In this document: positions 12,587-21,500 of the stretch, piece after piece
Numbering within the stretch: the first letter of the stretch is position 1
Layout: each line of letters begins with the position of its first letter
Assembly: GCA_023053545.1 (NCBI GenBank)
Contig: JAKZAN010000003.1
Coordinates: 715,501-779,500, forward strand
DNA: 64,000 nt
Origin: Lepidurus packardi
Lineage: Eukaryota; Arthropoda; Branchiopoda; Notostraca; Triopsidae
Reading direction: 5' to 3'
The notes under the pieces: model-generated
What the model saw: the letters and a program-made list of their open reading frames with translations, nothing else
Told to the model about the DNA's origin: nothing
Database searches by the model: none
Program-made: the position numbers and the translations under genes

Positions 12587-14305
12587 ATGGCGACCGCCGA
12601 AGAGTATCAGTCATCCGAGGAGTTAGGTCCGAAGGAAGTGAGCTCCACTCTTCGCGGGTTTCGCACGGAGTATAAGCAGGCGCTTGAAAGGGAAATTGAG
12701 GAGATTCAAACGCATATCGTGAATCGAGGAAGCCGAAGCGCGCTAGCCATCATGCGCAAACATCTCGCCTCAAGCCTTGAAAAGCTCAACGACATCAACC
12801 AGCGCTACATAAAGGCTGCGGGCTACGATGGCCCTCAAAGGAAAAATCGAGAGATGTACTTTACGCTGGTGGAAAAGCAAACGTCAGCTTGTTTCCTGAT
12901 TGAAGAGCATTTAACTTCAAGAGCAGCAGAGCCGCCTTCGTCTCGCGATTCCCGTTCATCGAAATCAGTTGAATCTTCAAGATCGGCTCGGTCAAGAGAG
13001 CACGCGCCACAGCTACCTAAATCGACTGCAGAAGACTTCTGGCCGCAAGTTCGGCAAGAATTAATAGCGCTCCGTCCAACGCAGCCAGAGGCCATGCCCG
13101 GTGAGCTAGGAGAGACAGTTCAAGAACAGTCTCGTTCCGTGCGCCCGAAAACATACCCCTCCGCACAGCTGCATAGTGAAAGGAGCAAGACAGTGCCAGA
13201 TCAACGGATGCGATGGTCGCCGCCGCCAAGGAAGCCTGACGACACAGCCGGATTACAGGATCGTCAAGAGTGGCAGACACGACTTGAACGAGGTCTTGCC
13301 CGTGCGCATTTACGAATCCAGCAGTTGTATCGCGAAATCCAGAGTAAGACTTCGAATAGGCACATCGCCTCCAACGATTTAGCTGCGCGTCGCGAAGACT
13401 TACCTCCGCATGGAGTTCCAAATAGGCGACAGGAACAATGGGATCCACCACCTTTTGCTTCTTCATCGGACGCCTGGATTTTCGACATAGATAACGAGAG
13501 ACCAAATAAATCGCATTCAACGTCCTGCAGCAGCCATTTATCGAAGCTCACAATAAAGGCGTTTAATGGCGACCCAAGGGAATGGCCGATGTTTCTGGCG
13601 AAATTCAAGAGCCTTGTCCACAACGTGGTCTCGGACAACGCTCAACGGCTAGCGTACCTTCGTGAGCTCCTCGCCCCTCATATCCAAAAGTCAATTGCAC
13701 AAACCTTCCTCAGCCCAAATCTGTACCCGCAAGCTCTTCGCGAACTACAAGAAAGATATGGTCACCCTATAATCGTTTCAAACGCATTTGCCGAAGACTT
13801 GATCAACATCCAAGCAGTCAAGACCATGGATTTTCGCGCGCTTGAACGGTTTTTCTCCGAACTGCATGGATCAGTGGTTACTATGCAAAGCGCGGGATAT
13901 GAGCAAGACCTATTGGCCCCGTCCGTTCTACAACAAATGCGAAGCAAGCTTCCCGCCCACTACCTAAGTCTGTGGGGCCAACAAATCCTTAAATTACAGC
14001 GAATGCCCAACTTGTTGGATTTCGACGAATGGCTTGGTAGGGTAGTAAAGGGTGAATCTTTCGTTCAACCAACATCGGTCCTCGCTAAACCCTATCAACC
14101 TCCAAAGGAAACCAACGCAAACAAGGCAAAGGATAAAGGTAAACCACCCACGATTTTATCCACTTTAGCTCCTTCCGTGTCGCCTAACAAAGCGCCCCCC
14201 CGTCTTCGAACCAAGCGCCCTCCTTGTCTTCCAGCCGTTCGTGCTCACTGTGTCAAGAAGAACATAGACTTCCCAATTGCAAGAAGTTTGAAGCGCTCAC
14301 TTTAG
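12587..14305 (+). CDS. BEL-1 Gag, N-terminal and central part (frame 1 of 3)
   Basis: The start is the ATG at 12587; the frame is open further upstream without an earlier ATG. It opens with a helical, charged N-terminus (residues about 20-110), a Ser/Pro/Arg-rich linker, and from about 13530 the capsid-like DUF1759-type domain typical of BEL gag (FNGDPREWPMFLAKFKSLV). The zinc knuckles expected next are one frame back: at a seven-C run (14195-14201) the reading must move by -1, and this frame ends at 14303-14305. In BEL-2 the same regions form one open frame, so the break is more likely a lost base (or an assembly error) than a programmed shift. Confidence 0.85.
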   Translation: MATAEEYQSSEELGPKEVSSTLRGFRTEYKQALEREIEEIQTHIVNRGSRSALAIMRKHLASSLEKLNDINQRYIKAAGYDGPQRKNREMYFTLVEKQTSACFLIEEHLTSRAAEPPSSRDSRSSKSVESSRSARSREHAPQLPKSTAEDFWPQVRQELIALRPTQPEAMPGELGETVQEQSRSVRPKTYPSAQLHSERSKTVPDQRMRWSPPPRKPDDTAGLQDRQEWQTRLERGLARAHLRIQQLYREIQSKTSNRHIASNDLAARREDLPPHGVPNRRQEQWDPPPFASSSDAWIFDIDNERPNKSHSTSCSSHLSKLTIKAFNGDPREWPMFLAKFKSLVHNVVSDNAQRLAYLRELLAPHIQKSIAQTFLSPNLYPQALRELQERYGHPIIVSNAFAEDLINIQAVKTMDFRALERFFSELHGSVVTMQSAGYEQDLLAPSVLQQMRSKLPAHYLSLWGQQILKLQRMPNLLDFDEWLGRVVKGESFVQPTSVLAKPYQPPKETNANKAKDKGKPPTILSTLAPSVSPNKAPPRLRTKRPPCLPAVRAHCVKKNIDFPIARSLKRSL

Positions 14306-16758
14306 AAGAGCGAATGGCTGTCGTCAAAGACACGAAGAGTTGCTTTCGATGCCTCATTCCTGGGCACCGATCAAGGGATTGTAGGCGCAAAATTACGTGT
14401 GGAACCAACAGTTGTAAAGGACGACACCACGCTTTACTTCATGGAGCACCTCGGGCAAACGGCCAACAGTCAGACGCGAGTAATTCATCCAAGAGCGACT
14501 CCTCTGAAGAAGCTCCAGTAGAAGGACACGTCTGCTTTACGTCTCAAGGTCACACGGTGGAAGTGGCATTGTTAAAAGTCGTTCCCGTCCAAATTCACGC
14601 AAACGGAAAATGTGTCGATACATTCGCAGTGTTGGATAATGGTAGCGAAGTCTCACTCATTAAGCAAGACATGGCAGACGTCCTTGGTCTTCAAGGTACT
14701 ACGCGCCAGGTGCGACTAGGCACTTACCACGGGCGAGACCCTACGTTCCCGAGTCGCATCGTCAACTTCGAAGTGGCCAATAAAAGGGACGACAACACCT
14801 TCATGATAAACAAAGCCTATACCGTTCCTGAAATACACCAAAGCTGTCGGCGAGTGAATTGGCCTCGGGAGAAGGATCGATGGTCTTACTTAGCGGACCT
14901 ACCAATTGAGTCTACCGACTCGTCGCGCGTAACAATCCTGTTGGGCATGACCGCACGCAACGTCCACGATCAATTCGATGTCCGAAAGCCACCACCAGGC
15001 GTCAATGGTCCCGAAGGAATACTCACACCGTTTGGCTGGTGCTTAGCAGGTGCAATGCCAGCAAATTCGTCATTTGGATCAGTCAAGAGAGTCAACCTCA
15101 CGCGTTGCGACTCTGGAACTGAAACTCTACTCAATTTAGTGGAACACTTTTGGAGAACGGATTCCCTGGTGATTACCAACAAAGAAGCTCCTAAAAGCGA
15201 AGATGACGAAAGAGCGCTGCGTTTATTGAGAGACACCACCAAGTGCGTCAACGGGCGATATGAATCGGGCCTATTGTGGAAAGTAGACCAGCCCTGCCTC
15301 CCCGATAACAGAAGCCTAGCTATGCGACGGTTCTTTACGCTCGAGCGAAAGCTGTCCAAAGATCCCAATCTGGCGCAAAAATATGCCGCAAGTGTCGAAG
15401 AGTACGTTCGTTTAGGACACGCCAGGAAGTTATCTTCTGCGGAGGTCAAAACATCAAGCAACAAAACATGTTATTTACCCCATCACGGAGTTGTTCATCC
15501 CCTCAAGCCGGGGAAAGTACGAGTGGTCTTCGACGCGTCGGCACGGTTCAATGATACGAGTCTCAACGACTCATTGCTAAAAGGACCAGACCTCCTCACA
15601 AGTTCGCTAGGAGTTTTGCTCCGTTTTCGTCAGAATCCCATTCCTTTAAGCGCAGACATCGAAAAGATGTATCATCAAGTGCGTGTCAGAGCAGAGGACC
15701 AATCTGCACTTCGCTTCGTATGGCGAGTTCCCGGAAGCTTCGAACCGCCTCAGACATTCCAGATGACGGTCCACATTTTTGGGGCAGTCTCATCGCCAAC
15801 CACTTGCATGCACGCGTTGCAAAAAACGGCTACTGATAACCAGGTCGAGTTCGAAGATGTAGCAGCGAAAGTACGAAATAATTTCTACGTCGACAATTTC
15901 CTGGACTCGGTAGCCACTGAAGAAGACGCAATAAAAGTCGCTCATAGAATGACGGAATTATTGTTGCGCGGCGGCTTTAAGCTTACAAAATGGTTGTCGT
16001 CCTCGAGAAAAGTAATCGAAACCATTCCCGCAGCAGAACGTAACAATCCTCTTTTGAACTTAGACTTCGAGCGTCTCCCCAGTGAACGTACACTAGGGTT
16101 AATCTGGGAGTGTGAACGTGATACTTTCAAGTTTCAAATCTGCGTACCATCGGAAAGTCTCACAAAACGAAAGGTCCTAAGCGCTGTATCGTCAATCTAC
16201 GACCCCCTTGGATTCCTTAACCCGTACGTTCTCGGGGCTAAAGTTCTTTTGCAGCAAATTTGGCGAACCGGGTGCGGGTGGGACGAGACTTTACCGCAAG
16301 AGATTCACGAGCAGTGGGCAAGATGGGCCGGCCAATTGGCCTTAGTGAACGCTGTCGAAATACCCCGGTGCCTTCGCCGTGCTGAACATCCCATCGGCAC
16401 GCAACTACACGTGTTTACCGATGCATCGTCTCAGGGCTTCGGAGCGGTAGCATACCTACGGCACGTATATGACGGCGCAAACGTGAGCCTGCATCTAGTC
16501 ATCTCCAAAACGCGTGTCGCTCCGGTAAAACCACTGTCCATTCCTCGGCTAGAGTTACAAGGCGCCATCGTAGGGTTGCGTCTAGCTCAATTATGCTGCG
16601 ACGAACTTCGATTGCCAATCCAGAACACGGTGTTTTGGACGGATTCCCAAATCGTCCTTCAATGGATACACTCGACTACATTTCGATTCCAAGTCTTCGT
16701 CGCCAATCGCATAGGAGAGATTTTGGAGGCAACAAAAATACCCAATGGCATCACGTAA
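14188..16758 (+). CDS. BEL-1 Gag zinc knuckles, protease, reverse transcriptase, RNase H (frame 2 of 3)
   Basis: Frame opens at 14188 after a TAA at 14185 and overlaps the first frame. Order: CCHC-type knuckles (CSLCQEEHRLPNC, CFRCLIPGHRSRDC, 14242-14395), an aspartic protease with LDNGSE (about 14632), the BEL RT with VRVVFDAS (about 15520), LSADIEKMYHQV, and the catalytic YVDN (15886-15897), then RNase H starting VFTDASSQGFGAVAY (about 16408) with the second Asp in WTDSQ (about 16637). YVDN instead of YVDD is usual in this superfamily. The frame ends at 16758 just after RNase H; the next domain continues one frame back at a five-A run near 16733. Confidence 0.88.
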   Translation, partial: QSAPPSSNQAPSLSSSRSCSLCQEEHRLPNCKKFEALTLEERMAVVKDTKSCFRCLIPGHRSRDCRRKITCGTNSCKGRHHALLHGAPRANGQQSDASNSSKSDSSEEAPVEGHVCFTSQGHTVEVALLKVVPVQIHANGKCVDTFAVLDNGSEVSLIKQDMADVLGLQGTTRQVRLGTYHGRDPTFPSRIVNFEVANKRDDNTFMINKAYTVPEIHQSCRRVNWPREKDRWSYLADLPIESTDSSRVTILLGMTARNVHDQFDVRKPPPGVNGPEGILTPFGWCLAGAMPANSSFGSVKRVNLTRCDSGTETLLNLVEHFWRTDSLVITNKEAPKSEDDERALRLLRDTTKCVNGRYESGLLWKVDQPCLPDNRSLAMRRFFTLERKLSKDPNLAQKYAASVEEYVRLGHARKLSSAEVKTSSNKTCYLPHHGVVHPLKPGKVRVVFDASARFNDTSLNDSLLKGPDLLTSSLGVLLRFRQNPIPLSADIEKMYHQVRVRAEDQSALRFVWRVPGSFEPPQTFQMTVHIFGAVSSPTTCMHALQKTATDNQVEFEDVAAKVRNNFYVDNFLDSVATEEDAIKVAHRMTELLLRGGFKLTKWLSSSRKVIETIPAAERNNPLLNLDFERLPSERTLGLIWECERDTFKFQICVPSESLTKRKVLSAVSSIYDPLGFLNPYVLGAKVLLQQIWRTGCGWDETLPQEIHEQWARWAGQLALVNAVEIPRCLRRAEHPIGTQLHVFTDASSQGFGAVAYLRHVYDGANVSLHLVISKTRVAPVKPLSIPRLELQGAIVGLRLAQLCCDELRLPIQNTVFWTDSQIVLQWIHSTTFRFQVFVANRIGEILEATKIPNGIT

Positions 16759-18467
16759 GCGGGAAGGAAAATCCGGCCGATGACTGCACCCGCGTAAGCA
16801 ACAAGTTCCTAAAAATGCCGAGTAAATGGATCGATGGGCCGTCGTTCCTAAAATCCGTGGACCTCAAAATTCCTCGGTTCAGTCCTTCAAAGTTCACGAA
16901 GGAAGCCCAAACCGAAATAGCCGAAAACATCTGGGTTGGCGCTATAAACACGTCTCACTCCTTCGTCCATGCCCTCATGTCGAAGACATCTAGAATTGAA
17001 AAACTAAAACGTGTTATAGCATTCGTCTCCCGCTTCGTTAAAGCAACACGCAAACGTTTTATCCCGCCCTCAATGACGCTTGAGGTCGATGAGCTAGACG
17101 ACGCGCTCACCTTATGTATTATCGCGGCTCAACGGGATTGCTTCTCCGACGAAATAAAATGCATTGAAAATGGCAAGCCGATAACTAGCAGTTCTCGACT
17201 TATCGGTTTTAATCCATTCATCGATGAAAGCGGCGTTTTGCGCGTAGGCGGTCGACTAGAGCGTAGCTGCCTAACCAAAGATGAACGAAACCCGATCCTT
17301 CTGTCCAGCGACCATCGCCTAACGACTTTGGTCATAGAAGAAGCGAACCGGAGGACGTTCCATGCGTCGACTGAGCGTACCTTGCACGAAGTACGCGGTC
17401 GTTTCTGGATTTTAAAAGGCAGGGTGTCTGTGAAAAAGGTCGTCAAGCAATGCTTCATCTGCAAGTTACAAAATGCACAACCTGTGACACCTGAAATGGC
17501 TCCTCTACCACCTAGCAGAATTACTCCGTTTCAACCTCCGTTCACCTTCACAGGGATCGATTACTTCGGACCGTTGATAGTCAGTGTTAGAAGGAGTACT
17601 GAGAAACGTTGGGGAGTCCTGTTCACGTGTCTCACTACACGAGCCGTGCACATTGAAGTGGCTACGTCGCTTGATACTGACTCTTTTTTGATTAGCTTCA
17701 GAGGATTCCTCGCTCGTCGCCACACCCCCGCCGTTTGTTATAGCGACAATGGCACAAATTTGACTTCCGGAGAAAGGGAACTCCGAGCTGGCGTCGAGGC
17801 CTTAAACAAAGACAAGATGTCAAGTTTTTGGGCCGCAAAGAGAGCAAAATGGAACTTTTCTCCACCATCTGCACCCCACTTTGGAGGAGCTTGGGAGAGC
17901 CTAGTGAAATCCGCAAAAACTGCCCTCATACGAGTCCTCGGACGCCAAACAGTCAAAGAAGAAGTCCTTCAGACAGTGCTTATCGAGATAGAAGCGTTAC
18001 TCAATGGTAGACCCCTCACTCATATCTCGGTAGATCCTCGAGATCCGGAGCCCCTCACCCCTAACCACTTCCTCGTAGGGCACGCTCATCCCAACATCCC
18101 GCCAGACGTCATTGAGCCCGGAGAAGAAACGTCGAAACGTCGCTGGCGAGTATCACAAGCGCTAGTTAACCAATTTTGGCAGCGTTGGTTACGAGAGTAT
18201 CTGCCGTACCTAGCGCAAAGGAAGAAATGGACAGCGACGAAACGCAATATGCAAATCGGAGATGTGGTCTTAATAATAGACAACCAAGCTCCACGTGGTT
18301 ACTGGCCCGTCGGCGTCATAACCAAAGTGTGGCCTGGCCCGGATGGAGTTGTACGCACGGCGTCCGTCAAAACCAAAGTTGGAGAATACACTCGGCCAGT
18401 AGTGAAACTTTGTTTACTGCAGACGGCAGAGACAGAAGAGGACGAGACTCCGCGTCTACAGAAATGA
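16593..18467 (+). CDS. BEL-1 integrase and C-terminal domain (frame 3 of 3)
   Basis: The meaningful part begins near 16735 (NTQWHHVSGKENPADDCTR); the open stretch before it overlaps RNase H in another frame. The integrase has an HHCC zinc domain (FHASTERTLHE, CFIC, about 17358-17465), core residues Asp in GIDYFGP (about 17557), Asp in YSDNGTNL (about 17740) and Glu in HFGGAWESLVK (about 17878-17910), then LLNGRPLTHISVDPRDPEPL and the GDVVLIIDNQAPRGYW C-terminal block. It ends 98 bp before the 3' LTR. All catalytic residues are present. Confidence 0.88.
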   Translation: MLRRTSIANPEHGVLDGFPNRPSMDTLDYISIPSLRRQSHRRDFGGNKNTQWHHVSGKENPADDCTRVSNKFLKMPSKWIDGPSFLKSVDLKIPRFSPSKFTKEAQTEIAENIWVGAINTSHSFVHALMSKTSRIEKLKRVIAFVSRFVKATRKRFIPPSMTLEVDELDDALTLCIIAAQRDCFSDEIKCIENGKPITSSSRLIGFNPFIDESGVLRVGGRLERSCLTKDERNPILLSSDHRLTTLVIEEANRRTFHASTERTLHEVRGRFWILKGRVSVKKVVKQCFICKLQNAQPVTPEMAPLPPSRITPFQPPFTFTGIDYFGPLIVSVRRSTEKRWGVLFTCLTTRAVHIEVATSLDTDSFLISFRGFLARRHTPAVCYSDNGTNLTSGERELRAGVEALNKDKMSSFWAAKRAKWNFSPPSAPHFGGAWESLVKSAKTALIRVLGRQTVKEEVLQTVLIEIEALLNGRPLTHISVDPRDPEPLTPNHFLVGHAHPNIPPDVIEPGEETSKRRWRVSQALVNQFWQRWLREYLPYLAQRKKWTATKRNMQIGDVVLIIDNQAPRGYWPVGVITKVWPGPDGVVRTASVKTKVGEYTRPVVKLCLLQTAETEEDETPRLQK

Positions 18468-18565
18468 AATGTAGAATCATTATTTTTGTTTACATTAGCT
18501 GCTTCCAGGTGTGTTTTTTGTTCGTGTGTCAAGGAAAACTTGCACTCAAGAAACAGGGCCGGCTA

Positions 18566-18910
18566 TGTTCCGGACTGAAGTCCGAAAGAGTTTTGTTTTC
18601 TTCTTCTTTTCGGTTGTGTTTACTATTTCTCTCTCTCCGGTCTCCACTTTCTCCTTTTGATCCTGTATCGATCGGTTTGATGTAAAGGGAGGGCCTTTTT
18701 GGAAGAATACAGACAGTTGTGGTTGGTAAGAGCAAAGATACGGATCTGAATCGCAGTGTACGTGGCATATTGTTCCTCGTGGCAACCGAAATACGGAATA
18801 ATATATTAATCACGGTTGCGAACAGAGTTTCCGAGTATCTAACAGTTTTCGTTTCCCCTAATTCCGTGGGCAGCCATACGCGTGGCATTTTAACTGGGTT
18901 GTTCGGAACA
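18566..18910 (+). repeat. BEL-1 3' LTR
   Basis: 345 bp, identical by eye to 12172-12516. The purine-rich stretch just before it (AAGAAACAGGG, 18548-18558) is followed by CCGGCTA, so the polypurine tract is weak or displaced. Confidence 0.97.
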
Positions 18911-19059
18911 TAGAGGTTTTCCAGAAGTTTTGGCAACGCAGCTAAAAGTTTTCCAATTTGACGAAGTGGAAGCACTGTCAATGCCGGTATCGATGTATCG
19001 GAAGAATTTAATGAGTTTCTCGTAAACCTCACAAACGGCCTTGTCACTAAACAAAAACA

Positions 19060-21020
19060 AAAGCGAAAAGTAGGAAGCCTAGGAACCTACACAAAACTCG
19101 AACCAACGCCAGTTACAATAAGAAACGCGAGTTTAGTGACATGCAACGACTATGGGATTCAAACCGCTCTGCCTGCGTAAAACCAATCCTAGATGGAAAT
19201 ACCAGAAAGGATTTACCTAACTTACCCGAGAACACCGCGGAGTATTGGACTGAGCTCTTCTCCCGTCCCTCGACAGAGGACAAAGAGGAGCTCAAAACCA
19301 ATAAAGAATGTGCGCTTGGCGATATTTGGCGCCCAATAATACCAATGGAGATTAAAGCTAACATGCTGCACAAAACACCGTTCCGGGTCCTGACAATCTA
19401 AACCCAGCAAGCTTGAAACTCATTAGACTCGGATTTCTAACAAAAATCTTGAATGTTATACTTTATCTGAAGGATCTACCGCCTGCTTTAAAGACCCATG
19501 GCACCGTACTGATTCCAAAGGTAAACACTCCAACAAAACCTGATCAATTTAGACCGATCAACATATCAAGCGTTTTTTTAGAATCTTGAACAAAATATTC
19601 GCCTCAAGACTTAGAGATGGCCTCAAAATATACCACAGTCAAAAGGTATTTCTTTGTTTTGATGGATGTGCAGAAAGTGTCTTCTTACTAGACAATCTTT
19701 TTAAGACTGCACAATAGAAAAGAACCCCCCTCTTCTGCGCTTTTATCGACATCAAAAGGCGTTCGACTCGGTAAGCCACCATGCGATCTTCCGAGCCCTT
19801 AAAGGCATTAAAATTGCCCCAGAATTTCGAGAATATATAGAAAACTCATACAAGGGTTGTACCATCAACTTTCAGATACATGGTGATAGCTTAGCGAGCA
19901 ACGTACCCATTACACGTGGGGTGAAGCAGGGGGACCCCTATCCCCACTTTTATTTAACTTGATCATCGACGAAGTCCTAAAATCTCTTCCCAAGGAGATC
20001 GGTTTTGAAATATCCGGTGAAAATTTCCATGTCCTCGCCTATGCAGACGATCTAGTGTTGGCTGCCAAAACTAGACAAGGCTTACAGCACTTATTAAACA
20101 TAACAACAACAATTCTAGCGAAAGGAGGACTTGAAACGAATCCGGAAAAATGCTCAACAATCGCCATCAAAACCGACTCAAAGAAGAAAAAGACTTTCGT
20201 TGACGACCAAGAAAAATTTAAGATTGGAGGAAAAACTATACCTACCACGACATTGCAAAAAACGTGGACATATTTGGGAATACCATTCAGCCAAATTGGC
20301 CGCAGCAGTTCATGCAACCCCGTCTTCTTTGGGTTAATGGAGAAACTGAACAAGTCACCGCTACTTCTCCAACAACGTCTTTATGCGCTGAAATACTTCA
20401 TTATCACGAGAATTACACATGAACTGGTGCTTTCATCAATCAAAAAGACCGAATTGAAGAAGATTGATGTGGTCATAAGGAACATCTTAAGAAAATGGCT
20501 CAAACTACCTCATGACACCCCGAAATACTACTTCCATGCCCGTATTCGAGATGGTGGTCTAGGTTTCCCAATGCTTCGGTGGAGTATACCGAATCTACGT
20601 AAGAAACGATTACTAAAACTTAGTAAATCGGAAGACAAGCTAATGCGTAAGATATCAAACGACGACATAATAACCGAAGAGCTGCAAGACATATACTCGA
20701 TGCTTGCAAACAAAACAAAGCTCACGTTTGATAGCCTACAAACGATTCAGAGCTATTATGCGCGAAAGATATGTGGATCCATAGATGGAAAACCACTAGC
20801 CTACTCCAACAACTGCCCATCAATTAATAGCTGGATCAACGTAGACCACGCTAAGCAACCTGTCTCTATCTTTACAGACAGTATAAAACTGAGAATAAAC
20901 GCACTGACAACGCTTAGTAGAACAACCAGGGGTACTGAACAAATCAGAAATTCTAGAGCCGGCTGTAGTGGTCCCGAAACACTCAACCACATTCTACAGA
21001 TTTGTCCAAGATCACACGAG
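19060..21020 (+). pseudogene. R2-like LINE reverse transcriptase (part 1)
   Basis: The order follows R2-clade proteins: a KKREFSDMQRLWDSNR block before RT (19120), GPDNL and FRPINIS (19387-19570), an R2-type FDGCAESVFLLDNLF stretch (about 19660), FIDIK (about 19742), GVKQGDP (19920), and the catalytic YADD (20040-20051). From 19959 to 21041 one long frame holds the palm, thumb (PHDTPKYYFHARIRDGGLGF) and the start of a CCHC knuckle (GCSGPETLNHILQICPRSH). Between 19400 and 19960 several frameshifts and stops occur, so this copy is inactive. Confidence 0.85.
21013..21020. repeat. hAT-C target-site duplication, left copy (CACACGAG)
   Basis: CACACGAG is repeated exactly at 24946-24953, directly outside the two inverted ends of hAT-C. 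Eight bases is the diagnostic hAT duplication length. Confidence 0.97.
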
Positions 21021-21039
21021 CAGTGTTCTGGATCTTTTT

Positions 21040-21160
21040 AAAAAGATTACATCGGATCAGATCAGATCAGATCAATCGGCCATTTTTGATCTGATCGGCG
21101 TTGTCCCTAAATTGCAGTGATCTGATCGATTTTTTCGAGAAAATGTACCGATCCCGACCG
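21040..21160. repeat. hAT-C left subterminal GATC-rich array
   Basis: CGGATCAGATCAGATCAGATC followed by TTGATCTGATCGG, AGTGATCTGATCG and ACCGATCCCGACCGATC. The recurring core is GATC(T/A)GATC. The matching right array is at 24790-24925. Probable transposase-binding sites by analogy with other hAT elements. Confidence 0.75.
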
Positions 21161-21500
21161 ATCAACATTAGCCCACTAGTGGCCACTATTGGAAATTTTT
21201 ATATTCTGTTTCTAACACCGAAACGTTTGACAAACGTTGGTTTCGGCTCATGGTTCTCGTGGTTCATCGTCTCGTGGTTCTCGTGGTTCGTCTTGTGGCC
21301 TCGTGGTCAGAAGAAAATTTTGTGGTAATAATTGAAATTTAATAATCCCTATACTATTTGTTACAAATGTTGCTTTCGCGGTTGTCCTGAGTAAGGGTAC
21401 ATTTTGGGGCTATAAAGAGGTCCTTTTCATCGAAGCACCGATGTCTTTTTACATGTAGAAGTGAAGCACTGAAGCTATTGGATTGGAAGAAGTTAGTGAG

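Larger units (their letters stand above)
12172..18910 (+). mobile_element. BEL-1: complete BEL/Pao LTR retrotransposon, TSD TAGAG
   Basis: 6.74 kb element with LTRs at 12172-12516 and 18566-18910, each 345 bp and identical by eye, both starting TGTTCCGGA and ending CGGAACA. The 5-bp target duplication TAGAG is at 12167-12171 and 18911-18915. Downstream of the 5' LTR is a tRNA-Gly-like primer site. One gag-pro-RT-RNase H-integrase protein is encoded but cut by two single-base frame changes. No envelope gene follows pol. Identical LTRs mean a recent insertion. It sits in the right subterminal region of hAT-B. Confidence 0.97.

Noticed and set aside
14188-14305. Overlapping gag and pol frames of BEL-1 as programmed -1 frameshifting
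   Set aside because: The switch lies before the zinc knuckles, not at a gag/pol boundary, no proper X-XXY-YYZ heptamer is in phase, and BEL-2 has one frame. A lost base is simpler.
18480-18565. Envelope gene between pol and 3' LTR of BEL-1
   Set aside because: Only about 98 bp separate pol and LTR; no membrane or signal segment could fit.
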